A DNA stretch of 64,000 nucleotides from Bacillota bacterium (lineage in GTDB: Bacteria; Bacillota; Clostridia; Acetivibrionales; DSM-27016): NCBI GenBank assembly GCA_023390115.1, contig JAEWDM010000005.1, positions 1 through 64,000 of the forward strand, in the 5' to 3' direction. The position numbers and the translations under genes are program-made. The notes below the pieces were generated by a model. It saw only the letters and a list, made by a program, of their open reading frames with translations, was not told the origin of the DNA and did no database searches. Below, piece by piece: positions 26,387 through 35,689 of the stretch; within the stretch, counting starts at the first letter, position 1, and every line of letters starts with the position of its first letter.

Positions 26387-27605
26387 AATATTAGAAAAGA
26401 TTAAACAATCCATGAAAAATGCAGCCAAAAGTGAGTTTTACAAAAGTCATTTCTCAGGTATAGATATAAATGATATCAATTCGGAGGAAGATTTTAAAAA
26501 GCTTCCGTTCACAGACAAGGAAGATTTACGACGTGCTTATCCTCTTGGCCTTCAAGCTGTTCCTGATGAGAAAATTGTCCGTATCCACTCGTCATCGGGT
26601 ACTACAGGTACTCCTGTGATTATTCCCTATACTAAAAAGGATGTTGATGACTGGGCAAGCATGTTTAAGCGCTGCTATGAAACCGCCCAAATTACCAATT
26701 TAGACCGTATACATATTACACCGGGCTATGGATTATGGACAGCGGGAATAGGGTTCCAAACAGGTGCAGAGCTGCTCGGGGCCATGTGTATTCCTATGGG
26801 CCCCGGTAATACTGACAAGCAAATTCAGATGATGATGGATATGAAGTCCACCGTGCTTTGTGCAACCTCTTCGTATGCGCTTCTTCTTGCTGAGGAAATT
26901 GAAAAGCGTGGGGTTGGTGACAAAATTCATCTGAAAAAGGGTGTAATAGGCTCGGAGCGATGGGGTGAAAAAATGCGCTTGCGTATTGCCGGAGAGCTTG
27001 GAGTTGAGCTTTATGACATTTACGGTCTGACTGAGATCTACGGTCCCGGTATCGGTATGAGCTGTAAATACGAGTGTGGTATGCACATATGGACGGACTA
27101 TCTTTATTTTGAGATTATAGACCCAAAGACAGGTGAGATTTTGCCTGACGGCGAAATTGGTGAGCTTGTAATTACAACACTGTGCAAGGAGGGCGCGCCG
27201 CTTATCCGCTACCGTACGCATGACCTGACAAGATTTATTCCCGGTAAATGCCAGTGTGGGCTTGATTATCCAAGGATTGATACTCTGATTGGGCGTTCCG
27301 ATGATATGGTCAAGGTTAGAGGGGCTATAATTTATCCGAGCAGAGTAGATGAGCTTCTTGCGACAATAGATGGTGTCAGCAGTGAGTATCAAATAATGAT
27401 AGATCACTTAAATGGTAAAGATATTTTGACATTGTTCTTTGAAACGACTCTTGAAATAGGCGATGTGTCCGCAAAGCTTGAAAAAACCGTCGAACGCAAG
27501 TTTAAGGATAAGATAGGGATTATTCCTAAGGCAAAAGCTGTCGGCATGGGAGAGTTACCCCGAAGCGAAAAGAAGTCAGCGCGCGTGTTCGATAATAGGT
27601 ATTAA
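26376..27605 (+). CDS. paaK: Phenylacetate-CoA ligase (PaaK-type, AMP-forming)
   Basis: A 409-residue acyl-adenylate enzyme that activates arylacetates to CoA thioesters. The ATG at its start has GGAAGGAG upstream. The adenylate motif is HSSSGTTGTPVIIPYT near residue 81; later come DIYGLTEIYGPGIGM, a tyrosine/threonine AMP-binding motif, and GRSDDMVKVRGAIIYPS at the C-terminal hinge, typical of PaaK. In the operon it would feed aryl-acetyl-CoA to IorAB. Indoleacetate is my favoured substrate because of the Trp specifier. Confidence 0.9.
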   Translation: MKYEILEKIKQSMKNAAKSEFYKSHFSGIDINDINSEEDFKKLPFTDKEDLRRAYPLGLQAVPDEKIVRIHSSSGTTGTPVIIPYTKKDVDDWASMFKRCYETAQITNLDRIHITPGYGLWTAGIGFQTGAELLGAMCIPMGPGNTDKQIQMMMDMKSTVLCATSSYALLLAEEIEKRGVGDKIHLKKGVIGSERWGEKMRLRIAGELGVELYDIYGLTEIYGPGIGMSCKYECGMHIWTDYLYFEIIDPKTGEILPDGEIGELVITTLCKEGAPLIRYRTHDLTRFIPGKCQCGLDYPRIDTLIGRSDDMVKVRGAIIYPSRVDELLATIDGVSSEYQIMIDHLNGKDILTLFFETTLEIGDVSAKLEKTVERKFKDKIGIIPKAKAVGMGELPRSEKKSARVFDNRY

Positions 27606-27689
27606 GAAACCGGTTATAGGGAGACTGTATCAATAACCTCAAAAGCTTATATAATATTAAAACAATATGCAGGTGCGAATAGCATAAAG

Positions 27690-27722
27690 AGGACTAACCA
27701 TAACAGGTTAAGTCCTTTTTAT
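27690..27722 (+). terminator. Terminator of the ior-paaK operon
   Basis: AGGACTAACC and GGTTAAGTCCT pair over about 10 bp and are followed by TTTTT. Confidence 0.75.
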
Positions 27723-27767
27723 ACTATTATTTCACTTTAAGCCAGGGTATTTTTACCCGGTGTAGTT

Positions 27768-28568
27768 TTAGTCTGTTATAATGCCATTAGACCCTAGCAG
27801 CTTGCTTACTGCGCCGGGATCTGCCTTTGCGGGGTCGAGCGGAAGCGTGAACATTGCATGCGGCTTGGTGAAGCCCCCGGCAAAAGTAATGTCGCCGTTC
27901 TGGCTTATATTGAAAATTTCCGCACTGGGAGCGAAGCCCTCGTAAGCTGCAAGGTAAACTGTATGGTCAGAGAATATTTCCAGATTTGCGCATTCAAAAA
28001 TGTAATAGTTTACGCCCTCATATACAAATGCCGAATAACCTCCGCCCAGAGTCCATGCGTTTACCTGCCATGGTTTGTAGCCTGATACCAGAGGAGAGAA
28101 CGAAATGCCTGTTTCTCCCACTTCGGTTATTTTACGCCCGTCGGTGTAGGCAATTGATGCGACGATATAGCTTTTGTCCTCCTGCGCCTCTGTGTCATAT
28201 TCCGTCAGCCCCTTGCCGCTAACTATGCCTTGCAGCGCAATAGTATAATCCCCGGACTGTATAGACTGGCCGATAATTATTGAATCTTCCGAGTTGAAGG
28301 CACTTGCCAGTGCGTTGTTTCCTGCCCGTAATGCTGCCTCGCCGGGCGATAATAATGCCGACAGCGCAAACGCCGTTCCTGTAAGCACTATAATAAGCAC
28401 TGCGGCGATGACGGACACCCTTATTATTTTTCGGTTTTTCATTTTATCATTCTCCTTTTTTTGTGTTTTGGACTCTGCGGCACGACGCATCAGCTCAATG
28501 GTATCCTGTTCGAAGCTTTCTCTGAATTTCACCGAATCGACAGCGGATCTATATTTATTTTTATTCAT
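27768..28568 (-). CDS. Membrane anti-sigma factor of an ECF pair
   Basis: A 266-residue single-pass protein. The cytoplasmic N-terminus (residues 1-46) is charged and helical (ESFEQDTIELMRRAAESKTQ); a membrane helix follows (IIRVSVIAAVLIIVLTGTAF, about 47-66); the remainder is an extracytoplasmic beta-rich domain as in DUF4179-type anti-sigma factors. Its start overlaps the end of the ECF sigma gene by eight bases, the usual arrangement for sigma/anti-sigma pairs. It probably holds the sigma factor at the membrane until a signal acts on the outer domain. Confidence 0.8.
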   Translation of the reverse strand: MNKNKYRSAVDSVKFRESFEQDTIELMRRAAESKTQKKENDKMKNRKIIRVSVIAAVLIIVLTGTAFALSALLSPGEAALRAGNNALASAFNSEDSIIIGQSIQSGDYTIALQGIVSGKGLTEYDTEAQEDKSYIVASIAYTDGRKITEVGETGISFSPLVSGYKPWQVNAWTLGGGYSAFVYEGVNYYIFECANLEIFSDHTVYLAAYEGFAPSAEIFNISQNGDITFAGGFTKPHAMFTLPLDPAKADPGAVSKLLGSNGIITD

Positions 28569-29046
28569 ATAGTAACTCCTCCCTCTCCAGAATTGGCTTT
28601 AGCAGCACTCTGGCACGTGACAGGCGGGTGCCGACCGTCGCCGCAGGCAGCCCGAGAATTCTTGCAATTTCCTTGATGGAATACTCCTCGTAATAATATA
28701 GATGGACCACGGTGATATACTTTTCCGGTAATGACTGCACAGCGGAAAGAAGCTGGTGGTATTCATCCTGAGGCGATGTAAGCTCCTCATCCAATGGAAC
28801 ATTTTTTCTGGCTGACGACTTTAGCATATCACATGATAAATTGATAGCTGTGCGAATCAACCATGCTTTTTCATGATCATCACTGCGAAACCGTGGACGT
28901 TTGGTTATTAGCCGCAGGAACACTTCCTGAACAACGTCTTCGGCATCGGCAGTTGATTTTAGCCTTAAAAACGCAATACGCAGCAAAAGCTGGCTGTATT
29001 GCTCTGCAACATGCTTTATGTATTCATCGGTACCTAACAAATACAT
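28561..29046 (-). CDS. ECF sigma-70 factor
   Basis: About 161 residues from the ATG with AAAGGAG upstream. Region 2 is LKSTADAEDVVQEVFLRLI with AWLIRTAINLSCD; region 4 is LPEKYITVVHLYYYEEYS and IKEIARILGLPAATVGTRLS, a clear helix-turn-helix. It directs RNA polymerase to a small regulon, most likely including its own operon. It is translationally coupled to its anti-sigma partner downstream. Confidence 0.9.
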   Translation of the reverse strand: MYLLGTDEYIKHVAEQYSQLLLRIAFLRLKSTADAEDVVQEVFLRLITKRPRFRSDDHEKAWLIRTAINLSCDMLKSSARKNVPLDEELTSPQDEYHQLLSAVQSLPEKYITVVHLYYYEEYSIKEIARILGLPAATVGTRLSRARVLLKPILEREELLYE

Positions 29047-29262
29047 CAATTCAACTCCTTTCATATATAATACGATTCTAATCGTTGAAATTTTTCACAG
29101 CCTGTAAAAATATATCAAGCGAGCCGGTATTTCTATTCTACCAAATGTGTCTTGCTTCTTCACATATACGTCACCATTTGATATACTGAGCCTATAAAGC
29201 TGCTGTTTTGAGAATCCCGATAAGATGCTGCACTATTTACTGTAGGAATAGGGGGGATTACC

Positions 29263-30135
29263 ACGCATTACAAAGATGTCAAAAGCATTCTCTCTGCTAA
29301 AAACGGCATGAATCTCTATAGAGGGTGTACCCATGGCTGTATCTATTGCGATTCCCGCAGCACCTGCTACCGGATGGAGCATGCTTTTGAGGATGTGGAG
29401 GTAAAGCGCAATGCTCCCCTGCTGCTGGAGGCTGCACTTCGCCGCAAGCGCAGCAGGTGCATGATTGGTACCGGTTCCATGTGCGACCCATATCTCCCCA
29501 TAGAGAAGGGCGAGCAGCTTACACGGCAGTGTCTGGAGATCATTGACCGCTATGGCTTTGGTTTTACTGTCATTACAAAGTCCGATTTGGTTGTGCGTGA
29601 TCTCGACCTGCTCAAAAGCATAAACGCCAAGACCAAGTGTGTGGTGCAGATGACGCTGACCACCTTTAATGAAGAGCTTTGCCGGGTTCTGGAGCCGGAT
29701 GTCTGTACTACGGCGCGGAGAGCGGAGGTGCTGAACATACTGAGGGATGCGGGCATACCCACGGTGGTGTGGCTCTGTCCCATACTGCCCTTTATAAATG
29801 ATACGGCAGAAAATTTGCAAGGAATATTGAACTACTGCTTTGAGGCAAAGGTTAAGGGTATTTTGTGCTTTGACATGGGCGTGACCATGCGGGAGGGTGA
29901 CCGTGAGTATTTTTACACAAAGCTGGACGAGCATTTTCCCGGTATGAAGCAGCGGTATGTGCGGGAATTCGGAAACAGCTACTCATGCAGCAGCCCTAAC
30001 AATACTGCGCTGATGAAGCTGCTCCATGCCGAATGCCTCAGTCAAGGCGTACTGCATTCATCCGGTGCCGTGTTCCGGTATCTGAAAGAGTTTGAGGATA
30101 AGCAGTCCGGTGAGCAACTGAGCTTTTTTAAGTGA
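29263..30135 (+). CDS. Radical SAM protein of the spore photoproduct lyase-like (SplB) family
   Basis: The Fe-S site is CTHGCIYC in GMNLYRGCTHGCIYCDSRS. Homologues start about 15 residues before the GMNLYRG motif with Met-His-Tyr. Here the same frame has ACG-CAT-TAC at that place, six bases after GGGGGG, so the ATG may have mutated to ACG, or ACG is used. An internal ATG at 29,308 would remove 15 residues but keep the cluster. The rest is complete: MIGTGSMCDPYLPIEKGEQL, TRQCLEIIDRYGFGFTVITK and VVWLCPILPFIND. The function is unknown beyond radical chemistry. Confidence 0.8.
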   Translation, partial: THYKDVKSILSAKNGMNLYRGCTHGCIYCDSRSTCYRMEHAFEDVEVKRNAPLLLEAALRRKRSRCMIGTGSMCDPYLPIEKGEQLTRQCLEIIDRYGFGFTVITKSDLVVRDLDLLKSINAKTKCVVQMTLTTFNEELCRVLEPDVCTTARRAEVLNILRDAGIPTVVWLCPILPFINDTAENLQGILNYCFEAKVKGILCFDMGVTMREGDREYFYTKLDEHFPGMKQRYVREFGNSYSCSSPNNTALMKLLHAECLSQGVLHSSGAVFRYLKEFEDKQSGEQLSFFK

Positions 30136-30196
30136 GTATGCCCGGTTTAAGCCCTTTTGCGGAAGGATGATAATATAATAGAAAGGTTTGGTGTAA

Positions 30197-30994
30197 ATGA
30201 AGTACTTGATTATTAATGGCAGCCCCCGTAAGGGGAATACATGGAAGGTTGTCAAGGCAGCTAAGGACGATATCCGGAGAGAAGATAAATATGCAGTATT
30301 TGATGAAATTCATTTAATTGAAGAAAGCCTGCCATTTTGCTGCGGGTGCAGCGCCTGTTTTCGTTTGGGGCATGAAAAATGTCCGCACAGCGTAAAAATA
30401 ATAGAAATAATAACGGCCATGGAGCGTGCGGATGGAATAATTATTGCCTCCACTACTTATTTTATGCGGGAAACCTCACTATTAAAAAACTTATTTGATC
30501 ATCTCTGCTTTATGACGCACCGTCCCCATTTTTTTAAGAGCAAGGCGCTTATTATTACCACTACAGGGGGTGTCGGGGGAAAGCCGGCGGCTAAAAGCAT
30601 TTCGTCGTTTTTGAGATCAATAGGCTTTAACCGGTGTTATTTGTTCAGTACTGCTTCGTTCAGTTGGAATAATTACAGCATTAACGAAAAAACAAAATCA
30701 AAGCTGTGGAATGTTACCGGCAAATTCTGCAAGGATGTTTTATCAGGGAAATTGCACAGTCCTTCCTGCTTGCTTCTGATTCCTTATAATCTTTTCAGGG
30801 GAATGTCCGTTTCATATGCAAAAGGAACTGAATTTGAAACGCAGGATGGTGTTTACTGGGCAGAGGACCGCAGAAAAAACAGCGTATATGACAGCTCCGT
30901 TCATCTTCCTCTGTACAAAAAGCTTTTTGGGCAGCTTTTCTATATAATCGGTAAATTTGCCGGAAGAAAAATGACAGTTACGTATAAAAAATAA
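30197..30994 (+). CDS. Flavodoxin-fold NAD(P)H reductase
   Basis: A 265-residue FMN-binding protein. The phosphate loop is in KYLIINGSPRKGNTWKVVK. A CGCSACFRLGHEKCPH Cys-rich segment near residue 49, common in the iron-sulfur-flavoprotein-like branch, may bind a cluster. ADGIIIASTTYFMRETSLLK and NLFDHLCFM complete the flavodoxin domain. The C-terminal 100 residues include a hydrophobic patch. It stands alone, 60 bases after the radical SAM gene and possibly cotranscribed. Confidence 0.8.
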   Translation: MKYLIINGSPRKGNTWKVVKAAKDDIRREDKYAVFDEIHLIEESLPFCCGCSACFRLGHEKCPHSVKIIEIITAMERADGIIIASTTYFMRETSLLKNLFDHLCFMTHRPHFFKSKALIITTTGGVGGKPAAKSISSFLRSIGFNRCYLFSTASFSWNNYSINEKTKSKLWNVTGKFCKDVLSGKLHSPSCLLLIPYNLFRGMSVSYAKGTEFETQDGVYWAEDRRKNSVYDSSVHLPLYKKLFGQLFYIIGKFAGRKMTVTYKK

Positions 30995-31180
30995 AATCCA
31001 TTTTATTTTTCCCTATATTATTACCCGCACAGGTTAATCAAATTATGGCTGTCAAGCTTGGGAAGACAGCCTGTCGTTTATGCCATTGTAAAGACCTGGC
31101 ACTTAAGTATTGATATTTATGATATAATCAAAAAAAAGTTTTGTATTATTGGTGAATTATATTTTGAAAGGATAAAGGAT

Positions 31181-31996
31181 ATGAGGTTTTTAGACAAGAT
31201 GGAAAGAAAATTCGGCAAATTTGCAATCAAGGGCTTGATGCTGTATATCGTATCATTAAATCTTGCCGTATATCTGTTAATGTACGTGGATCCAACGGGA
31301 AGCCTTACGGGCAAGCTGATGCTTTATCCCGGGATGGTTTTGAGGGGAGAGGTGTGGAGGCTTTTAACATTTATTTTTGTGCCTCCGGAGACATCTGTTT
31401 TATGGATACTGTTTACGTTGTACTTTTACTACCTTGTGGGTACAGGCTTGGAGCAGGCATGGGGGAGCTTTAAATTCAACGTATACTATCTCATAGGGGT
31501 ATTGGGAACTATATTGTCTGCGTTTATATCTGGGGGAGGGACTTCGGCATTTTATCTGAATTTGTCGTTATTCCTTGCTTTTGCGTATATATATCCCAAT
31601 TATCAGATTCTTCTGTTTTTTATACTTCCTATAAAAGTAAAGTATCTTGCCTGGGTTAATGCCCTGTTTCTGGGGCTGTCCTTCGTATCGGGAGGTCTTG
31701 GCACAAAGCTGGCAGTAGCTGCGGCAGTGCTTAATTTTATACTGTTTTTTGGAAAGGACATAGTTCTGGGACTTAAAAATAACAGAAGGGCATATTTTCA
31801 CAGGAGCTCTTTTTCTGCAAAGGTTGCAAGCGCTGAAAAGAAATATTTTCATAAATGCGTGATATGCGGAATAACCGAAAAGGATGACAAGGATATGGAA
31901 TTCAGGTATTGTATGGATTGCGAGGGGGATTATGAATACTGCATGGTTCATTTAAGGGAGCATGAGCATATTAAAAAAGGTTCTGACAATAAATAA
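31181..31996 (+). CDS. Rhomboid-like membrane protein with a C-terminal zinc ribbon
   Basis: The ATG preceded by AAAGGATAAAGG gives 271 residues. Six hydrophobic helices match the rhomboid layout (GEVWRLLTFIFVPPE after helix 1, a TGLEQAWGSFKFNVYYLIGV segment). The catalytic GxSG in helix 4 and the His of helix 6 are not present: the region reads GGGTSAFYLNLSLFLAFAYI. It is thus probably a non-proteolytic rhomboid relative. The C-terminus adds a Cys-rich ribbon (CVICGITEKDDKDM and YCMDCEGDYEYCMVH). Role unknown; the form is common in clostridia. Confidence 0.75.
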   Translation: MRFLDKMERKFGKFAIKGLMLYIVSLNLAVYLLMYVDPTGSLTGKLMLYPGMVLRGEVWRLLTFIFVPPETSVLWILFTLYFYYLVGTGLEQAWGSFKFNVYYLIGVLGTILSAFISGGGTSAFYLNLSLFLAFAYIYPNYQILLFFILPIKVKYLAWVNALFLGLSFVSGGLGTKLAVAAAVLNFILFFGKDIVLGLKNNRRAYFHRSSFSAKVASAEKKYFHKCVICGITEKDDKDMEFRYCMDCEGDYEYCMVHLREHEHIKKGSDNK

Positions 31997-32235
31997 TAAA
32001 AAATGCCTTCAAAAAGAAAAGCTAAGGACTTATGCTGTTTACTGCAAACGAGTTTATAACACATTATGTATAAAACTCAGGCAAAAAATTAATACTAAGG
32101 TTAAAGAACTTAAAGCCAATAAATAAAGATTTAGGAAACACTCTATTTAAGGGACGACAGACGGGCTCTTAAATCACTGGCTTTGGGATGTGCAGTTCAC
32201 AGCATAACAATTTATTATTAAGGAGGTAATAGTAA

Positions 32236-32790
32236 TTGAAGGCGACCGGGATAGTTAGGAGAATAGACGATTTAGGGAGAGTAGTAATCCCCAAGGAGAT
32301 TAGAAGGACGCTCAGAATTAGGGAAGGAGATCCTCTCGAAATATTTACTGATAAAGAAGGTGAAGTGATTTTAAAGAAATACTCACCTATCGGAGAGCTA
32401 AGCGATTTTGCTTCGCAGTATGCCGATTCCTTGCATAAAAACAGCGGACATATTATATGCATCGCCGACAGGGATACAATAATAGCCGTATCAGGAACTA
32501 CAAAAAAGGAGTTTCTTGAGAAACACTTAAGCCAGGATCTTGAAAAAATAATAGAGGAAAAAACAACGCTGGTAGTTAAATCTCCAGATGAAAAAGTTAT
32601 ATCCATAATAGCCGATGAAAACGGAGACAGAAAATATTCATCACAGGTTGTATCTCCTATAATATCTGAGGGAGATCCTATAGGTGCCGTTATGTTTTTG
32701 TCGACAGATCCCAACGCAAGAATGGGTGAGGTTGAGACTAAGCTTGCTCAAACGGCTGCAGGCTTTCTTGGAAAGCAAATGGAGCAGTAA
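32236..32790 (+). CDS. spoVT: Stage V sporulation protein T
   Basis: A 184-residue AbrB-family regulator acting in the forespore. The N-terminal swapped-hairpin DNA-binding domain is MKATGIVRRIDDLGRVVIPK then EIRRTLRIREGDPLEIF. The C-terminal half (about 55-180) is the GAF domain (GHIICIADRDTIIAVSG). Translation starts at TTG, preceded by AAGGAGG; the start is conserved in the family. This gene shows that the host is an endospore former. A bidirectional terminator separates it from leuS. Confidence 0.95.
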   Translation: MKATGIVRRIDDLGRVVIPKEIRRTLRIREGDPLEIFTDKEGEVILKKYSPIGELSDFASQYADSLHKNSGHIICIADRDTIIAVSGTTKKEFLEKHLSQDLEKIIEEKTTLVVKSPDEKVISIIADENGDRKYSSQVVSPIISEGDPIGAVMFLSTDPNARMGEVETKLAQTAAGFLGKQMEQ

Positions 32791-32797
32791 AAATAAT

Positions 32798-32836
32798 AAA
32801 AAAGCTGCGGCACCTTATTTGTGCGCAGCTTTTTTG
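32798..32836. terminator. Bidirectional terminator between spoVT and leuS
   Basis: AAAAAAGCTGCG pairs with CGCAGCTTTTTT over 12 bp, giving T-runs in both directions. Confidence 0.85.
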
Positions 32837-32838
32837 TT

Positions 32839-35283
32839 TTACTTTGCTACTATGTTAACCAGCCTGTTCTTTACAACAATAACCTTTTTTATATCCTTGC
32901 CTTCGGTATATGACTTCACTATGCTGTCACGGAAGGCTATCTCCTGAACCTCTGCATCATCTGCGCCTGACGGTATGTCCAGCCTGCTTCTCACAACCCC
33001 GTTTATTTGAACCGCTATTTCAACGCTGTCTTTTACAAGTGCGTTTTTATCCCACTTGGGCCATGCCTGATTGAATATGGAATACTCATAGCCCAGCATC
33101 TCCCACATCTCCTCTGAAAAATGGGGGGCAAACGGTGCAAGCAGCCTGAGAAGATCGGCGATAGTTTCCTCGTATAGCTCTATATTTTTTACCGTCGCCT
33201 CTGCTTCATATTTATACAATGTATTAACCAGCTCCATAAGCCTGGATATAGAGGTATTAAACTGGAATTTTTCGGCGTCCTCGCTTACTCCCCTGATGGC
33301 AAAGTGCCTTGCATAATTCAGCTCCTTCTCATACTTGCCGGTTTCATTGGTACCCTTTCCTTTTTTAATCGCACTAAGGCCTTCCACAAGCCTTTCAATT
33401 CTTCCCGTAAATCTTGAAATTGCTTTTATTCCGTCATCATTCCAGGGGCCCCCGTCGGTATACGCGAAGCCGAACATAAGATAGAGGCGGAATATATCCG
33501 AGCCGTACTTCCTGACATAGCTGTCAGGTGAAATTATATTTCCCCTTGTCTTACTCATCCTGTTTCCGTCAGGCCCTAAAATTATGCCCTGGTGTACAAG
33601 TGAGGTGAAGGGCTCGTCAAATTTAAGGTAGCCCAGATCCCTGAGTGCTTTTGTTATAAATCTGGCGTAGAGAAGATGCATGGCTGCATGCTCAGGCCCT
33701 CCTATATATTTGTCCACAGGAAGCATTTTGTTTATCCAGTCGGTGTCAAAGGCCTTTTCGCTGTTTTTGTTATCGGGATACCTGAGATAGTACCATGAGG
33801 AGCAAACAAAGGTATCCAGCGTATCGGGGTCTCTTTGGGCAGGCTTGCCGCATTTGGGGCAGGCTACATCCATAAACTCTGAGCTTTTTTTCAAAGGGGA
33901 TTCTCCATCGGGAGTAAATTCGACATTATATGGAAGCATAACCGGCAAATCGCTTTCGGGGACGGGAACTATGCCGCAGTGATCGCAGTGTATGACGGGA
34001 ATGGGTGCGCCCCAGTATCTTTGCCTTGATACCAGCCAGTCCCTCAGCCTGTAGTTTATTTTCAAAGCCCCTTTCTGGCTTTCTTCAAGCTTTTTTACTA
34101 TCTCTGTTTTTGCATCCTGAGAGAGGGCATCTGTGAATTCGGCACTGTCCACCAAAATACCGTATTCAGTAAAGGGAAGCTTGTCATCTGTGTCTTTCTG
34201 GCCCTTTATAACCCGCTTTATGGGAAGCCCATACTTTTGCGCAAATTCAAAGTCCCTTTCGTCATGGGCGGGAACAGCCATTACGCAGCCAGTACCGTAG
34301 CCTGCCAGAACGTAGTCTGCAACCCATACGGGGACCTTATCTCCCGTTATGGGATGTACCGCATAAGAGCCTGTAAATACCCCTGTTTTCTCCCTTACGG
34401 TAGACATCCTTTCAATCTCGGTCTGCTTTTTTGCCATTTCCTTGTATTCCTCAACAGCCTGCTTGCACTGAGGAGTGGTAATCATGTCTACAATAGGATT
34501 TTCGGGTGCCAGCACCACATAGGTTACTCCATAAAGAGTATCTGCCCTTGTAGTAAATACTTTAAAGGAGATATCCGAGTCAGCCAGACTAAACTCAATC
34601 TCGGCACCCTCGGATTTTCCGATCCAGTTAATCTGTATCTTCTTGGTTTTTTCGGGCCAATCCAGGCTCTCGAGCTTCTTTATCAATTCCTCGGCATATG
34701 CCGTTATTTTAAAGAACCACTGTGTCAAATCCCTCTTTGTGACCTCTGTGGAGCATCTTTCGCAGGAGCCCTCCACAACCTGCTCATTTGCCAGAACAGT
34801 TTTACATTTGGGACACCAGTTTACAGGAGCATTTTTTCTGTAGGCAAGCCCTGATTCATAGAGCTTGAGAAACAGCCACTGAGTCCACTTATAATAATCG
34901 GGAGTGCAGGTTTTCAGCTCATAATCCCAGTCAAAGGTTGCTCCCATTTCACTTAGCTGTCTTTCCATGGTTTCTATATTTTTCAGGGTGGAGTCCTGAG
35001 GATGAATTCCTGTCTTTATGGCATAGTTCTCGGCGGGAAGACCGAAGGCGTCAAAGCCCATAGGCTGAAATACCTCGTAGCCCTGCATCCTTTTCATACG
35101 CGCCCAGGAATCACTAGGTCCATAATTATACCAGTGCCCTACATGCAGGTTTGCGCCCGAGGGATAGGAGAACATTTCAAGGCAATACAATTTTTTATCT
35201 GCATTTTCCGGATGAAATTTATACAATCCTGTATGCTCCCACTTGTTTTGCCATTTTTTATCAATATCTGTTGAGTATGGCAT
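32839..35283 (-). CDS. leuS: Leucyl-tRNA synthetase
   Basis: The 814-residue class I synthetase charges tRNA-Leu. The HIGH-like motif is HVGHWYNYGPSD at about residue 47, the zinc-type insert is CPKCKTVLANEQVVEGSC, the editing domain shows VFTTRADTLYGVTYVVLAPE and GTGCVMAVPAHDERDFEFA, and the KMSKS loop is GNRMSKTRGN. Length is normal for the bacterial form. AAAGGAG precedes the ATG. A Leu-specific T-box leader lies upstream, so expression responds to uncharged tRNA-Leu. Confidence 0.97.
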   Translation of the reverse strand: MPYSTDIDKKWQNKWEHTGLYKFHPENADKKLYCLEMFSYPSGANLHVGHWYNYGPSDSWARMKRMQGYEVFQPMGFDAFGLPAENYAIKTGIHPQDSTLKNIETMERQLSEMGATFDWDYELKTCTPDYYKWTQWLFLKLYESGLAYRKNAPVNWCPKCKTVLANEQVVEGSCERCSTEVTKRDLTQWFFKITAYAEELIKKLESLDWPEKTKKIQINWIGKSEGAEIEFSLADSDISFKVFTTRADTLYGVTYVVLAPENPIVDMITTPQCKQAVEEYKEMAKKQTEIERMSTVREKTGVFTGSYAVHPITGDKVPVWVADYVLAGYGTGCVMAVPAHDERDFEFAQKYGLPIKRVIKGQKDTDDKLPFTEYGILVDSAEFTDALSQDAKTEIVKKLEESQKGALKINYRLRDWLVSRQRYWGAPIPVIHCDHCGIVPVPESDLPVMLPYNVEFTPDGESPLKKSSEFMDVACPKCGKPAQRDPDTLDTFVCSSWYYLRYPDNKNSEKAFDTDWINKMLPVDKYIGGPEHAAMHLLYARFITKALRDLGYLKFDEPFTSLVHQGIILGPDGNRMSKTRGNIISPDSYVRKYGSDIFRLYLMFGFAYTDGGPWNDDGIKAISRFTGRIERLVEGLSAIKKGKGTNETGKYEKELNYARHFAIRGVSEDAEKFQFNTSISRLMELVNTLYKYEAEATVKNIELYEETIADLLRLLAPFAPHFSEEMWEMLGYEYSIFNQAWPKWDKNALVKDSVEIAVQINGVVRSRLDIPSGADDAEVQEIAFRDSIVKSYTEGKDIKKVIVVKNRLVNIVAK

Positions 35284-35361
35284 ATAATCACTCCTTTTTT
35301 AGTTTATAAACAATTATTTCCGACTTTATATACGGCTATCCGAAAAATGTTTCGGCATATT

Positions 35362-35640
35362 AAAAAACCGCCTCCTGATAAAGAGACGGGATAATCCGCG
35401 GTACCACTCTGCTTGATCCCTCATATAAAGGGATCCACCTCTGTCGGCACAAGTGCCGCACATTCCTTTAACGGGGAAATCCGGCTTACCCTTTCAAATG
35501 TGTCGGGCAGCTGCTCCCGGGCGAGTTCGAAGGCATGGAATTACCGGCTTTCATCATTTCCGGCTTTCTGTAAAATTCTTAACTCCTTTTACTATTCCCG
35601 TTCATTACATTTAGATACTTGTTTCTGTGATTTTACCACA
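35362..35640 (-). ncRNA. T-box leader of leuS, specifier CUC (Leu)
   Basis: On the minus strand the leader starts near AATGAACGGGAATAG, shows a GATGAAAGCCGG distal arm, and has the specifier region CGAACTCGCCC with CTC (complement of 35,523-35,525), a Leu codon. The T-box is AGAGTGGTACCGCGG at 35,396-35,410. The terminator CCGTCTC/GGAGGCGG with six T (35,362-35,390) ends it, about 80 bases before leuS. Confidence 0.93.
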
Positions 35641-35689
35641 AATGTGCCGGGTTTTCAACAGTTTATTAACAAAGCGGCAAAGCTGCGCG

